Shown: positions 8,074-16,965 of the stretch, piece by piece
How the letters are laid out: each line of letters begins with the position of its first letter
Numbering within the stretch: the stretch's first letter is position 1
Assembly (NCBI GenBank): GCA_030431525.1
Contig: JAUIJC010000028.1
Span: 1 to 64,000 of the forward strand
Direction: 5' to 3'
Length of the DNA: 64,000 nucleotides
Source: Bacteroidia bacterium
Lineage (GTDB): Bacteria > Bacteroidota > Bacteroidia > Cytophagales > JAAEPT01
Translations under genes and position numbers: made by a program
The notes under the pieces: generated by a model
The model's database searches: none
Told to the model about the DNA's origin: nothing
What the model saw: only the letters and a program-made list of their open reading frames with translations

Positions 8074-8511
8074 TCAAGCGTTTTCAGTTTCCTCCATGCC
8101 CTCGTCATTCATCACCTCAGCCAAGGATTTGCTCAAAATGGAAACGGTGGCAATGCGGACTTCCAAAAACAGCTTTCTAATCTGGCAGGGCTCCTCCTCT
8201 TGGCACTCCTCGCATCGCTCATAAAACTTTTCCGACACGCAGGGCAACATGGCTACAGGGCCATCGATGACACGCATCACCTCCAAGATTTTTATCTCCT
8301 CGGGTCGCATCCGAAAGGAATAGCCACCATTACTCCCTCGCTCACTTTTCAAGAACTTGGCTTTGCTCAATTCCCTGAAAATCGCCTCCAAAAACTTAAG
8401 TGAGATGCCCTCGGACTCTGAAATGCGACGGACGGATATCGGAGCTTCATCCTCGTTCTTGCCCAAAAATATTAATGCCTTCAAGGCGTATTTTGCCTTT
8501 TTTGAAATCAT
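8074..8511 (-). CDS. Rrf2/IscR-family transcriptional regulator
   Basis: A 145-aa winged-helix regulator. The N-terminal 70 residues match Rrf2 proteins (KAKYALKALIFLG; FLEAIFRELSKAKFLKSERGSNGGY as recognition helix and wing). Cys91, Cys100, Cys103 and Cys109 sit where IscR, NsrR and RsrR bind an Fe-S cluster, so it probably senses Fe-S status, redox or NO. Its target cannot be deduced. Neighbours are the SLC13 transporter downstream on the same strand, over 240 bp away, and a divergent glycan cassette. Confidence 0.9.
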   Translation of the reverse strand: MISKKAKYALKALIFLGKNEDEAPISVRRISESEGISLKFLEAIFRELSKAKFLKSERGSNGGYSFRMRPEEIKILEVMRVIDGPVAMLPCVSEKFYERCEECQEEEPCQIRKLFLEVRIATVSILSKSLAEVMNDEGMEETENA

Positions 8512-8656
8512 GGAATGTGTTGATTTTTCTTTCGTCTGGATTGAAAAAGCCTATAAATGGCAAATTACAGATTCCTGATACACTTTTTGAGCAAAAAACC
8601 ACATGTATTCCTGCCAAAAAAAATTCTTAAACTGAAAAAATTTAAAATGGAAGTTA

Positions 8657-8685
8657 TTGAGATAGACCAACATTAGATAAATTTG
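8657..8685 (+). promoter_or_regulatory. Bacteroidota-type promoter for the glycan cassette
   Basis: TTG (8657-8659), 18 bp spacer, then TAAATTTG (8678-8685), an exact match to TAnnTTTG. The first gene's ATG is at 8698, so the leader would be only a few bases. A TTG codon at 8683 falls within the promoter and is therefore not the start. Confidence 0.6.
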
Positions 8686-8697
8686 CACAAAAAGGAT

Positions 8698-9888
8698 ATG
8701 GAGAAGGTTATGGAGAATATAAGTGTGATGAATAGGCTAATCTCTTTTTTAAGAAAGGATAAGATATTTCTGTTCATATTCTTAATCACCCTGCTATCCT
8801 ATCTCCGGACAGTTTTTATTCCATTAAAGGGGGATGAAATCACATACCAAGAACTTGCCCAAAACATCCTAATGGGCAAATACTACTTTAGAGGGCAACC
8901 CTCGACGATTACACCAGTAATCCCCTTTATCATCAGCATTTTTCATATTTCTGCATTTCCAAGTATCGGTCTCGCAATTGCAAAGCTTGTGCATTTCACC
9001 CTTGCTCTAATGGGAATGCGGTATATTTACCTTTTTTTGAGAAACCAAAATTTTGATGATAAAATTATTTTTTCTCTCTTGGCTTTAACTTTTGCAAATC
9101 CAATTTCAGTTAGTTTCTTTTCAAGTTTATTTCCTGAGCCGATACTGATGTTCAGTTTTTGGGGGTTCATCTACTTTGTTACCCAGCCACCCAAACTTTC
9201 TCACCTCAAATTCATACTCTTCTTTTTTGTTCTTTCATTACTTACAAGATACTTATACGCAGTCCTACTATTACCCTTAGGTATTTACTATCTACAACTA
9301 TTGTTCAAAAGAAAACAAAAAACTGAGAAAATTTTTCAATTAGCATTTCATACAACCTTGTTTGTCCTTATCTCACTTACTTGGTTTAAATATGTCTATA
9401 TAACAGAAAATAGTCAGATAAACCAAGTCAGTTATTTTTCTAGATTCGAAGGAGAGAGCAGTTTTTTAACTAATGTAAAAAGCGGACTAGGACTAGTTAA
9501 ACATCCCGAAGTTAAGCGAATCAATGGGATTCCCGCCTTCATATCTCTCTTTATTCCTAAAACTGGTTTAAGAAACTTCCCCGTAAGCTTATTTTTAATT
9601 GTAAGCTTTATTTCAGGATTTCTTATATCAAAAAAAAGTAACGGATTTTACACACTCCTCACCTCAACAACTTTAGCCTTGATTGGACTCATTTTGGCTG
9701 GCACTGGTTTTAGTCGCTATTGGCTAATTCTACTACCAACCTTTTTGATAGGGTATTACTTCCTGTTTGAAAAATTTAAACTCAAACCTGATTGGTTTGT
9801 TATTGCTAGTAAAATCATCTGCATATTATACATTATCAATGAACTACGAATAGACTACATAATTATCCAAAAACACTTCCCCTTTTAA
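8698..9888 (+). CDS. GT-C-type integral membrane glycosyltransferase-like protein
   Basis: A 396-aa polytopic membrane protein with ten or more predicted helices. The first periplasmic loop, KGDEITYQELAQNIL, matches the Asp-Glu motif near the N-terminus of GT39/ArnT-like GT-C enzymes. These transfer a sugar from a polyprenyl-phosphate donor on the periplasmic face. It is shorter than ArnT and lacks a large soluble C-terminal domain, so the acceptor is unknown. It heads a plus-strand run with a GT2 transferase that could make the lipid-linked sugar and a GtrA flippase. The whole cassette is AT-rich compared with flanking genes. Confidence 0.7.
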   Translation: MEKVMENISVMNRLISFLRKDKIFLFIFLITLLSYLRTVFIPLKGDEITYQELAQNILMGKYYFRGQPSTITPVIPFIISIFHISAFPSIGLAIAKLVHFTLALMGMRYIYLFLRNQNFDDKIIFSLLALTFANPISVSFFSSLFPEPILMFSFWGFIYFVTQPPKLSHLKFILFFFVLSLLTRYLYAVLLLPLGIYYLQLLFKRKQKTEKIFQLAFHTTLFVLISLTWFKYVYITENSQINQVSYFSRFEGESSFLTNVKSGLGLVKHPEVKRINGIPAFISLFIPKTGLRNFPVSLFLIVSFISGFLISKKSNGFYTLLTSTTLALIGLILAGTGFSRYWLILLPTFLIGYYFLFEKFKLKPDWFVIASKIICILYIINELRIDYIIIQKHFPF

Positions 9889-9918
9889 AACCGACAACCA
9901 AAAAACACCTCTAAAAAC

Positions 9919-10908
9919 ATGTCTACGCTACTCATTTACATGCCTGCCCTTAACGAAGAACAAACCATAGGAAAGGTTATAAAATCAATACCAAAAAAAA
10001 TAAAAGGATTTTCTTCTATTGAAGTATTAGTAATTAACGATGGAAGTACTGACAACACTGAATATGAAGCATTAAACGCAGACGCAACGGTAGTATCTCA
10101 CAAGTACAACAAAGGTGTCGGTAGTGCTTTTCAGACAGCCGTAGAATATGCTCTAAAATCCAAGGCTGATGTCCTTGCCAGCATAGATGCAGATGGTCAA
10201 TTTGACGTGAATCAAATTGAAGAAATGACTGCCCCTATTGTATGGAACAATGCGGATTTCTGCATAGGTAACAGATTTGACAATGGTAAGCCTGACAACA
10301 TGCCTCCAATCAAATTCTGGGGTAATAAACAAGTAAATAGAATTGTTGGCTTTGTAGGTAAAACCAAAATCCATGATGCTTCTTGTGGATTTAGAGCATA
10401 CTCTAGAGAGGCTTTACTAAAGTTAAACCTACAGGGAAACTTCACATATACCCATGAAACAATCCTCGACCTTCTTGACAAAGGTTTGAGGGTTAAACAA
10501 GTTCCTGTAAAGGTCACCTATTTTGAAGAAAGGGTTTCTAGAGTGGCTAACAACCTATCAAGTTATGCCTTTAATACCCTAAAAATCATCATCAGATGCC
10601 TCAAAGACTACACCCCGTTTTCCTTCTTCCTATACATCGCCTTGAGTATTCTATTTATTGCTTCTTTAATGGGGGGATTTGTTCTTAACCATTGGATTAG
10701 TGCAGGAACAATTACTCCATACAAAAGCGTTGGAATCTTTGCTTTATCACTTTGTGGCATGTCTCTTATGGTATTCACCTTAGCATTGATTGCAGACATG
10801 ATTGGTAGAACAAGGAACAATCAGGAAAAAATATTATACCTCCTGAAAAAATCAGCTTATGACACTAAAGAAGATTTTGAGCAAAAAGAACATCCAGTTG
10901 TTCAATAA
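9919..10908 (+). CDS. GT2-family (polyprenyl-phosphate type) glycosyltransferase
   Basis: A 329-aa enzyme. The N-terminal GT-A domain has MPALNEEQTIGKV, VINDGSTDNT and a DxD at Asp90-Asp92 (SIDADGQF) for metal and nucleotide-sugar binding. Two C-terminal helices (about 235-258 and 275-300) anchor it in the inner membrane. This is the layout of GtrB/DPM1-like enzymes that load a sugar onto undecaprenyl phosphate. The GtrA gene overlaps its end by about 50 bp, which supports a GtrB-GtrA partnership, with the preceding GT-C protein as candidate final transferase. Confidence 0.88.
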   Translation: MSTLLIYMPALNEEQTIGKVIKSIPKKIKGFSSIEVLVINDGSTDNTEYEALNADATVVSHKYNKGVGSAFQTAVEYALKSKADVLASIDADGQFDVNQIEEMTAPIVWNNADFCIGNRFDNGKPDNMPPIKFWGNKQVNRIVGFVGKTKIHDASCGFRAYSREALLKLNLQGNFTYTHETILDLLDKGLRVKQVPVKVTYFEERVSRVANNLSSYAFNTLKIIIRCLKDYTPFSFFLYIALSILFIASLMGGFVLNHWISAGTITPYKSVGIFALSLCGMSLMVFTLALIADMIGRTRNNQEKILYLLKKSAYDTKEDFEQKEHPVVQ

Positions 10909-11251
10909 ATACATCCTCATCAGTTTTTTTGGATATGGTTTTGTATTCTCAAGCCTCTACATTATGATTGACTTGTTAGGTATTAACAAGTCAATTTCCT
11001 TTCTAATCGTTTACGGAATCTCATATATCATTCTATATTCCATTCAACTACGATTTCTTTTCAAAACAGAACACAACAAGAAAAGACTATTAAAGTTTAT
11101 TGGATCCCTAATCTTCTTTTACTTATTAGCTAACTTATTTTATAACATTGGCATCCAACTTGAAATCCAATACCTGATTTCCACCTGCCTAACCATAGCC
11201 ATACTCACCCCCCTAAGATTCATCGTATCCAAGCAGTTTGTTTTCAAATAA
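10859..11251 (+). CDS. GtrA-family membrane protein (predicted lipid-linked sugar flippase)
   Basis: A 130-aa protein with four hydrophobic helices and the GtrA family pattern: KYILISFFGYGFVF in helix 1 and the C-terminal RFIVSKQFVF. GtrA proteins are thought to move polyprenyl-phosphate sugars across the inner membrane. The ATG at 10859 overlaps the preceding GT2 gene by about 50 bp. No later Met precedes helix 1, so the overlap is probably real and points to translational coupling. Confidence 0.85.
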   Translation: MTLKKILSKKNIQLFNKYILISFFGYGFVFSSLYIMIDLLGINKSISFLIVYGISYIILYSIQLRFLFKTEHNKKRLLKFIGSLIFFYLLANLFYNIGIQLEIQYLISTCLTIAILTPLRFIVSKQFVFK

Positions 11252-11264
11252 CCCTTAAACTGTC

Positions 11265-11783
11265 ATGCTCTATAAAATTGACTACGTCTTACAAAGGTTT
11301 TTCACTTCCTTAATTTTTACTTTTCCAATAATCAACTTAATTAAAAGAACTTATTTTTTTATCCGATTTAACACCTTTAAAATTCTAACAACAAACAATG
11401 TAGTCATCACAAATTTTGACAAAACCACAGAGAACACAGGGATAACTTTCAAAGGAAAGTGCACGTTATCCCGAAACATTGAAGTGGATTTTTCTGGTGG
11501 TATTATAGTCGGAAATAACGTAACAATCTCTGACAATGTCACTATTCAGACGCATCGCCATGAATATGAAAACTGCAGTATATTTGACAACGTTACCAGT
11601 TCCTCACCTTTAGAAATTGAAGACGAGGTATGGGTATGTAACAATGTGGTAATTACCAGTTCTGTTAACAGAATAGGCAAAGGTGCCATCATTGCATCAG
11701 GATCAGTTTTAACGAAGGATGTTAAAGACTACAGCATAGTTGGAGGAGTACCTGCAAAACACATCAAATACAGAAAAATGTAA
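11265..11783 (+). CDS. Hexapeptide-repeat acyltransferase (LbH fold), 172 aa
   Basis: Imperfect hexapeptide repeats of a left-handed parallel beta-helix fill the C-terminal two thirds (IIVGNNVTISDNVTIQTH, IGKGAIIASGSVLTKDV, and the closing IVGGVPAKHIKYR). The His in TIQTHRHEY is placed like the catalytic His of NodL/maltose-type O-acetyltransferases. The N-terminal 45 residues are hydrophobic/basic and may dock on the membrane. It probably acetylates a glycan made by the cassette. It starts 13 bp after GtrA. Confidence 0.85.
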   Translation: MLYKIDYVLQRFFTSLIFTFPIINLIKRTYFFIRFNTFKILTTNNVVITNFDKTTENTGITFKGKCTLSRNIEVDFSGGIIVGNNVTISDNVTIQTHRHEYENCSIFDNVTSSSPLEIEDEVWVCNNVVITSSVNRIGKGAIIASGSVLTKDVKDYSIVGGVPAKHIKYRKM

Positions 11784-11787
11784 GGGA

Positions 11788-12270
11788 ATGAAACATACTG
11801 CTACATGGAACAAAACATTTTCATTTGCTTTTATTAAAAAAGCAATTCACTTTTTCCTTTTACACTTATCCAAGACATTTATTATTCCCCCTTCCCTTAG
11901 ACCAAGACTCCTCTCCCTATGTGGAGTTAGGTTTTCTAACGCAGAATCAGTCTTTATTGGCACTGATGTCTTGTTCGATAACCTTAAAGACACAAAGACG
12001 TTCATTGGCAAAAATGTAACAATCACTACCGGAGTTAAGATTCTCAATCATTTTCCAATAATTTCAAAAGGAGGCATCACTGAATTCAGCATGGGAAATG
12101 TCACCATTGAAGACGATGTCTTTATTGGAATGAATTCATTAATAATCAAGCCAATAACAATAGGAAAGGGAGCTATTATTGGTGCTGGCGCAGTGGTCAC
12201 TAGAGATGTACCAGCAGGAGCCATCGTAACAGGAAATCCTGCAGAAGTTACAGGTTACATTGAGAAATAA
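11788..12270 (+). CDS. Hexapeptide-repeat acyltransferase (LbH fold), 160 aa
   Basis: A second left-handed beta-helix transferase, four bases after the first (TAAGGGAATG). Repeats run from about residue 55 to the end (FIGKNVTITTGVKILNHF, VTIEDDVFIGMNSLIIKP, IGKGAIIGAGAVVTRDVPAG, GNPAEVTGYI), closer to the WbbJ/maltose acetyltransferase consensus than its neighbour. A TTG at 11740 would overlap the previous gene and add an unrelated leader, so ATG 11788 is used. Its TAA directly abuts the TAA of the convergent Rieske/glutamate-synthase gene with no intergenic base and no terminator between. Confidence 0.87.
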   Translation: MKHTATWNKTFSFAFIKKAIHFFLLHLSKTFIIPPSLRPRLLSLCGVRFSNAESVFIGTDVLFDNLKDTKTFIGKNVTITTGVKILNHFPIISKGGITEFSMGNVTIEDDVFIGMNSLIIKPITIGKGAIIGAGAVVTRDVPAGAIVTGNPAEVTGYIEK

Positions 12271-13956
12271 TTATCCAACCTTCAACAACGGTGGCAACTG
12301 CCTACCCTGATCAGCTTGACTGGCAGAAACCCCAGCATAGGCAACTCCCGTCAAACGATGCATTTCCCAATCAAAGGTGGTAATGTCGTTTGGATTAAAC
12401 TTCGCGATATCATCATGTCCACAGGCTCGGGCGAGCACCTTGATGAGGTCATTAGTCGCTCCGAAAAAGTTGAAGAGCTGAGTGGCTGACTTATCCACAA
12501 TCAGTCGGTTGCGTAGATGTTCCTTTTGGCTGGTGATACCGACCGGACAGTTATCCGTATGACAAGCACGCATCCCCAAACAGCCAATCGCTTGAATGGC
12601 TGAATTGGCCACCGCAATGGCATCAGCACCCAAGGCCAGAGCTTTGGCGAAGTCATCAGCCACGCGAAGCCCACCCGTAATGATTAGGGTGACATCCTTG
12701 GCACCTCGAGCATCCAAATGCTTGCGAGCACGAGCCAGTGCAGGAATCGTCGGGACACATATATTGTTTCTCAAGATGGTTGGCGAGGAGCCTGTAGCGC
12801 CACCTCGACCGTCGAGGATAATATAGTCAGCACCCACAGCTAAGGCAAAGTCAATATCTGCCTCGATATGACTGGAAGCCAACTTAAAGCCAACAGGAAT
12901 TCCTCCAGTCTCTTTCCTTACCTTTTCCGCAAAGGCTTTAAAGTCCTCGACTGTTTTTAGGTTCTTGAAATGCGATGGACTGATAGCATCCTGCCCTACA
13001 GGAATATTCCGCACATCAGCAATCTCTTGGGTGACCTTCTTAGCAGGCAAATGCCCTCCCGTTCCAGCTTTTGCTCCTTGGCCACCTTTAAAATGGAAAG
13101 CCTGTGCCTTGCGAACATTGTCCCAGCTAAACCCGAACTGGGCAGAGGCCATTTCATAGAAATACCGCGAGTTATTCTCCTGCTCTTCGGGCAACATCCC
13201 TCCTTCTCCAGAGCAAATGCCTGTGCCAGCCATCTGGGCACCAATCGAAAGGGCCATTTTAGCCTCCTTGGAAAGCGCTCCAAACGACATATCTGACACC
13301 AACAATGGAATTTTCAGCTTCAATGGCTTCTTGGCTTTTGGGCCAATGACCACTTCGGTTTTCACAGGATCGTCATCAAACAAGGGAGTATTGGCAAACT
13401 GGGCAGGCAGAAACTGGATGTTCTCCCATTTTGGAAGGCTATCTCGCTCGACACCCATGGACATATGCGGACCATGTTTTCCAGAACCCCGCAAGCCATT
13501 ACGGGCCAACTCCTGAATCTGTTGGTTATAAGGTTCTGTGGGCGCAGGATTCGTATCCTGATAATCGCCCAAATACGCATCGGACTTAAACGGAGAAGGA
13601 TGCACTTCCTCGAAGGCGACCACATCAGCGCGGTCGATATACACGATGTTATCCACAATCGCCTCCTTAAACTTATGGAGGACCTCCTTATTGTTATAGG
13701 CGCTGACGCCCGTATCAATGCGATAATCCCAACTGTGCAAGCCACATATCAAGTTATCCCCATCCACAAAACCATCTGCCATCATGGCCCCACGGTGCAA
13801 ACAACGCCCATAAAGCACCGAAACCTTATCATCATAGCGAACAATGACCAAATCCGTGTTCTCCACTTTGGCGTGAATCGGCTTTCGGTCTTCAAGGCGG
13901 GAGAATTCAGCGATAACTACAGGTTCGTGGAATGAGGCGAAGGTGTTTGTATCCAT
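12271..13956 (-). CDS. Rieske [2Fe-2S]-glutamate synthase (FMN) domain fusion protein
   Basis: A 561-aa protein with two redox modules. Residues 1-115 form a Rieske domain with ligands Cys52-x-His54 and Cys71-xx-His74. Residues 150-540 match the FMN-binding synthase domain of GltB, including SDMSFGALSKEAKMAL, a GGQGAKAGTGG loop and the [3Fe-4S] triad Cys459-x5-Cys465-x4-Cys470. The amidotransferase domain of GltB is absent, as in the stand-alone FMN-binding glutamate-synthase-like family. The Rieske module suggests electrons arrive from a ferredoxin-like or reductase partner. Reaction and substrate are uncertain and it need not make glutamate. It is monocistronic, followed on its strand by the abutting convergent gene. 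Confidence 0.88.
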   Translation of the reverse strand: MDTNTFASFHEPVVIAEFSRLEDRKPIHAKVENTDLVIVRYDDKVSVLYGRCLHRGAMMADGFVDGDNLICGLHSWDYRIDTGVSAYNNKEVLHKFKEAIVDNIVYIDRADVVAFEEVHPSPFKSDAYLGDYQDTNPAPTEPYNQQIQELARNGLRGSGKHGPHMSMGVERDSLPKWENIQFLPAQFANTPLFDDDPVKTEVVIGPKAKKPLKLKIPLLVSDMSFGALSKEAKMALSIGAQMAGTGICSGEGGMLPEEQENNSRYFYEMASAQFGFSWDNVRKAQAFHFKGGQGAKAGTGGHLPAKKVTQEIADVRNIPVGQDAISPSHFKNLKTVEDFKAFAEKVRKETGGIPVGFKLASSHIEADIDFALAVGADYIILDGRGGATGSSPTILRNNICVPTIPALARARKHLDARGAKDVTLIITGGLRVADDFAKALALGADAIAVANSAIQAIGCLGMRACHTDNCPVGITSQKEHLRNRLIVDKSATQLFNFFGATNDLIKVLARACGHDDIAKFNPNDITTFDWEMHRLTGVAYAGVSASQADQGRQLPPLLKVG

Positions 13957-14040
13957 GTGTACTCGATTTCAAAAGATGTACTTGGATGTACGCCCACATC
14001 TAAAATGGTTTTGGGCATTGATGAAAAATTCCGATTTGAG

Positions 14041-14078
14041 GAAAAGAAAAAGGAGCAAACCTATCGGCTTGCCCCTTT
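14041..14078 (-). terminator. Intrinsic terminator of the DUF2490 gene
   Basis: On the minus strand AGGGGCAA pairs with TTTGCTCCT around a short loop, followed by TTTTTCTTTT. It lies about 30 bp after the stop at 14105. Confidence 0.75.
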
Positions 14079-14104
14079 CCCAAACTACTACTCCTTGAAA
14101 TTCT

Positions 14105-14878
14105 TTACTGTGCTCCTTGTACCGTAGCGGGCTTTTTCTTTCGGAAATCAAAATCATAGCCCACGGTCATCTGCAAAGTTGGGCTGTGTTTGAAACCCGT
14201 ATCGCCTGTTCTTGTCCACTGATCAAGGTAGGCCAGTTCTACGCGGGCATTTTTCTGGAATTGGTAGCCAACACCTAAATACACCCAATTTCGGTTAATG
14301 TCGGTTGGGCGAAGCTTGGACTGATCCAACCAAATCTCATTGAAGATATGGGTGTAAAGCTTCTTGTTATTCTCACCTTTTAGGAGGGTCCCTTTCAGGG
14401 TGATGCGGTAGCGGAAACGCTGGCTATAATTGCTTCCGTCAATGATTTGATTGCCTGTCTCATCGAATGTTTTTTGGCCGATAAAGCGGTTCTCCTGACG
14501 GAAACGGTGCAAAAGTGCCCAACGGTCGCTGAACTTTTGCTTCACCGTAGCTTCCAAAAATACTTGGTTTTCAGGGGTGCTGATATCGTCCCCCACTACT
14601 GGCGTGGTGAGGATATAGGTATAACCCGCCGTCAAGGCCACATTCGGATGGACTTTATAGTTGATGGCCGGACGCCAGATAAATTGCTTTTGGTCCTTGA
14701 GCCAGTCATGACGACGCAAATGGAGCTCGTCGGTCACATAAAACTTATCGGTAATCTTGGCTTTGTTCAAAAGAAGGAACCAGTTTTCCATGGAACCTTG
14801 GGAGGTTTGGGCTGAAACATTTAAGCAAGAAAAAACCAGTGCAATAATCGTCCAAAATCGTATCCAAGTTCTATTCAT
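14105..14878 (-). CDS. DUF2490-family outer-membrane beta-barrel protein
   Basis: A 257-aa exported protein. MNRTWIRFWTIIALVFSCLNVSAQ is a Sec signal cleaved after about residue 23. The rest alternates amphipathic strands with aromatic girdles (ENWFLLLNKAKITDKFYVTDELHLRRHDW, RHRFRQENRFI, FNEIWL), the DUF2490 pattern seen across Bacteroidota. It is probably an outer-membrane barrel of unknown function. It stands alone, with its own terminator downstream and a long AT-rich gap upstream. Confidence 0.85.
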   Translation of the reverse strand: MNRTWIRFWTIIALVFSCLNVSAQTSQGSMENWFLLLNKAKITDKFYVTDELHLRRHDWLKDQKQFIWRPAINYKVHPNVALTAGYTYILTTPVVGDDISTPENQVFLEATVKQKFSDRWALLHRFRQENRFIGQKTFDETGNQIIDGSNYSQRFRYRITLKGTLLKGENNKKLYTHIFNEIWLDQSKLRPTDINRNWVYLGVGYQFQKNARVELAYLDQWTRTGDTGFKHSPTLQMTVGYDFDFRKKKPATVQGAQ

Positions 14879-15119
14879 AAATACTATTAATATGATACTG
14901 TAAGCTATTTTTTTCCCGCATTGGGATTTCCTACATCCTACAAATATACGCCTCCTTTTCGATTCAGGCGTTTGGAGCGCTTCCTCAAAGATCAGCTTCC
15001 CTTATTGAATCTGTGACTTTTTCAATCACTTTGGAACTGGAGGCACATGTGTAAATGTATTGGATTACTGGAAATGAGTCTGTGACAAGTGTTCCTTTTC
15101 AAGGCGAACAGAAGCTTTG

Positions 15120-15127
15120 TATTTTTG
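15120..15127 (+). promoter_or_regulatory. TAnnTTTG -7 element of the RluA-type gene
   Basis: TATTTTTG lies 20 bp before the ATG at 15148. No clear TTG is seen at the expected -33 position, so support is limited to the -7 box and its position. Confidence 0.4.
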
Positions 15128-15147
15128 TATCCAGAATAACCCGTACC

Positions 15148-16872
15148 ATGAGCACCCACTTCCACGCCTTCCCTCCTGAGCTCCAAAGTTCAGAAACCCC
15201 AACAAATTTCACTTTCCCCTTTTCCTACACACCCCATTGGCTAAGCGAAATCGCCACCAAAGAGATACAACACCATTTGGAAACGCAAACGGAATGGGAA
15301 CACAACTTTGGTTTGGAGGATGATGCGCAGGAAGGCGCCATCGGAAAAATGTTTGGTGTCTTGGTCGTGGAAAACCTAAATGGGGAAATTGGCTATTTGG
15401 CGGCCTTTTCAGGGAAGCTAGCCAACAGCAACCACCACCGTTTTTTCGTCCCTCCCGTTTTTGACATGCTCAAGGAGGACGGCTTTTACCGTATTGGCGA
15501 GGAGGAACTGAACGGCATCAACCGAGAAGTGAAACGGTTGGAATCAGATGAGGAATACCTCAGTCTGAAAACAACACTTGGGGAACTTGAAGCAAAGGCA
15601 ACAACAGAAATCGAGGAGGCAAAGGCCATTTACAAAGAAGCCCGTAAACTTCGTCGTCAGCGGAAAGCTGAGGCAAAGGAAACCTTGAATGAGGAGGACT
15701 ACATCACGCTCATGAAAAAGCAGAGCCGTGAAAGCCAACTACAACAAGAGGATATCAAGCGGATAACTCAGGAATGGAAAGAAAAGACGTTTACCATTCG
15801 GGAAAAGTTGGCTGACTATGATAGTCAACTACAAGCCCTAAAAACTGAACGCAAACAGAAATCCGCGGCTTTGCAACAACAGCTTTTTGAACAATACACC
15901 TTCCTTAACAGAGACCGAAAGGAGAAGAGCTTGCAAGCCATTTTCAAACACGACTTGAATATTCAACCTCCGGCTGGAGCTGGAGAATGCGCCGCGCCTA
16001 AGTTGTTGCAATATGCCTTTTGCCACCAACTCCGCCCCTTGGCGATGGCAGAATTCTGGTGGGGAAAATCGCCCAGCTCACAAATCCGAAAACACGGTAA
16101 CTTCTACCCTTCCTGCCGTAGCAAATGCGAGCCTATCCTAAACCATATGTTGGAGGGAATTCCCTTGGAACAGAAAATGGGCGCCATTTCCACACCTGTT
16201 CGCAAAGAATTGGAAATCATTTTTGAGGATGAGCATATCGCCTTAATCAACAAGCCACATGAGTTCCTCTCCGTTCCTGGCAAAGACGTTTCAGACTCCG
16301 TGTTGGCGAGGATGCAGAAAAAATATCCAGAGGCCACAGGGCCGTTGCTGGTACACCGCCTCGACATGTCCACCTCCGGCCTTTTACTCATGGCAAAGAC
16401 CAAGGACGCTCATAAAAACCTGCAGGAACAATTCGCCAAACGAACCGTCAAGAAACGTTATAAAGCCATTTTGGAAGGTGTTGTTGAAAAAAATGAGGGG
16501 CTAATTGATTTGCCCCTTAGAGTGGATTTAGACAACCGCCCGCATCAATTGGTTTGCTATGAATACGGCAAGCCTGCCCAAACCCACTTTGAAGTCGTAG
16601 AGCGTTCAGCCACCCATACTCTGGTGAACTTCTACCCGATTACTGGACGGACCCACCAATTGCGGATGCACGCAGCTCACCAGCTTGGACTTAACGCCCC
16701 GATGGTTGGCGACAATCTCTATGGCCAGCCCTCTGACCGCCTTTACCTCCACGCCGAGGCCATCGCCTTTGAACATCCCGCCAATGGGGAACGAATGGAA
16801 TTTGAGTTGCCTGCTGAATTTGGATTAGGGACGCCAGTATCAAATAGCGAAACACAAGAAGCGGTCATCTAA
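15148..16872 (+). CDS. RluA-family RNA pseudouridine synthase with long N-terminal extension
   Basis: A 574-aa protein. The C-terminal 220 residues are a pseudouridine synthase of the RluA group: LLVHRLDMSTSGLLL with catalytic Asp406, KKRYKAILEG, and GRTHQLRMHAAHQLG. The N-terminal 350 residues comprise a conserved globular part, a long charged coiled coil (about residues 125-245) and the GAGECAAPKLLQYAF...FWWG segment typical of the long RluA-like enzymes. There is no S4 domain. The target uridine is not evident. A start at 15055 in the same frame is rejected because the -7 promoter element at 15120 lies inside it. Confidence 0.88.
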   Translation: MSTHFHAFPPELQSSETPTNFTFPFSYTPHWLSEIATKEIQHHLETQTEWEHNFGLEDDAQEGAIGKMFGVLVVENLNGEIGYLAAFSGKLANSNHHRFFVPPVFDMLKEDGFYRIGEEELNGINREVKRLESDEEYLSLKTTLGELEAKATTEIEEAKAIYKEARKLRRQRKAEAKETLNEEDYITLMKKQSRESQLQQEDIKRITQEWKEKTFTIREKLADYDSQLQALKTERKQKSAALQQQLFEQYTFLNRDRKEKSLQAIFKHDLNIQPPAGAGECAAPKLLQYAFCHQLRPLAMAEFWWGKSPSSQIRKHGNFYPSCRSKCEPILNHMLEGIPLEQKMGAISTPVRKELEIIFEDEHIALINKPHEFLSVPGKDVSDSVLARMQKKYPEATGPLLVHRLDMSTSGLLLMAKTKDAHKNLQEQFAKRTVKKRYKAILEGVVEKNEGLIDLPLRVDLDNRPHQLVCYEYGKPAQTHFEVVERSATHTLVNFYPITGRTHQLRMHAAHQLGLNAPMVGDNLYGQPSDRLYLHAEAIAFEHPANGERMEFELPAEFGLGTPVSNSETQEAVI

Positions 16873-16965
16873 GGAAATCTAGATACTTGATACTTCAAAA
16901 CAAAAAAGTCCGTAAGCCCTCAATTCTGTTCCAGCCAAGCCGATTCATGGTGCGTATTTGCAGAC

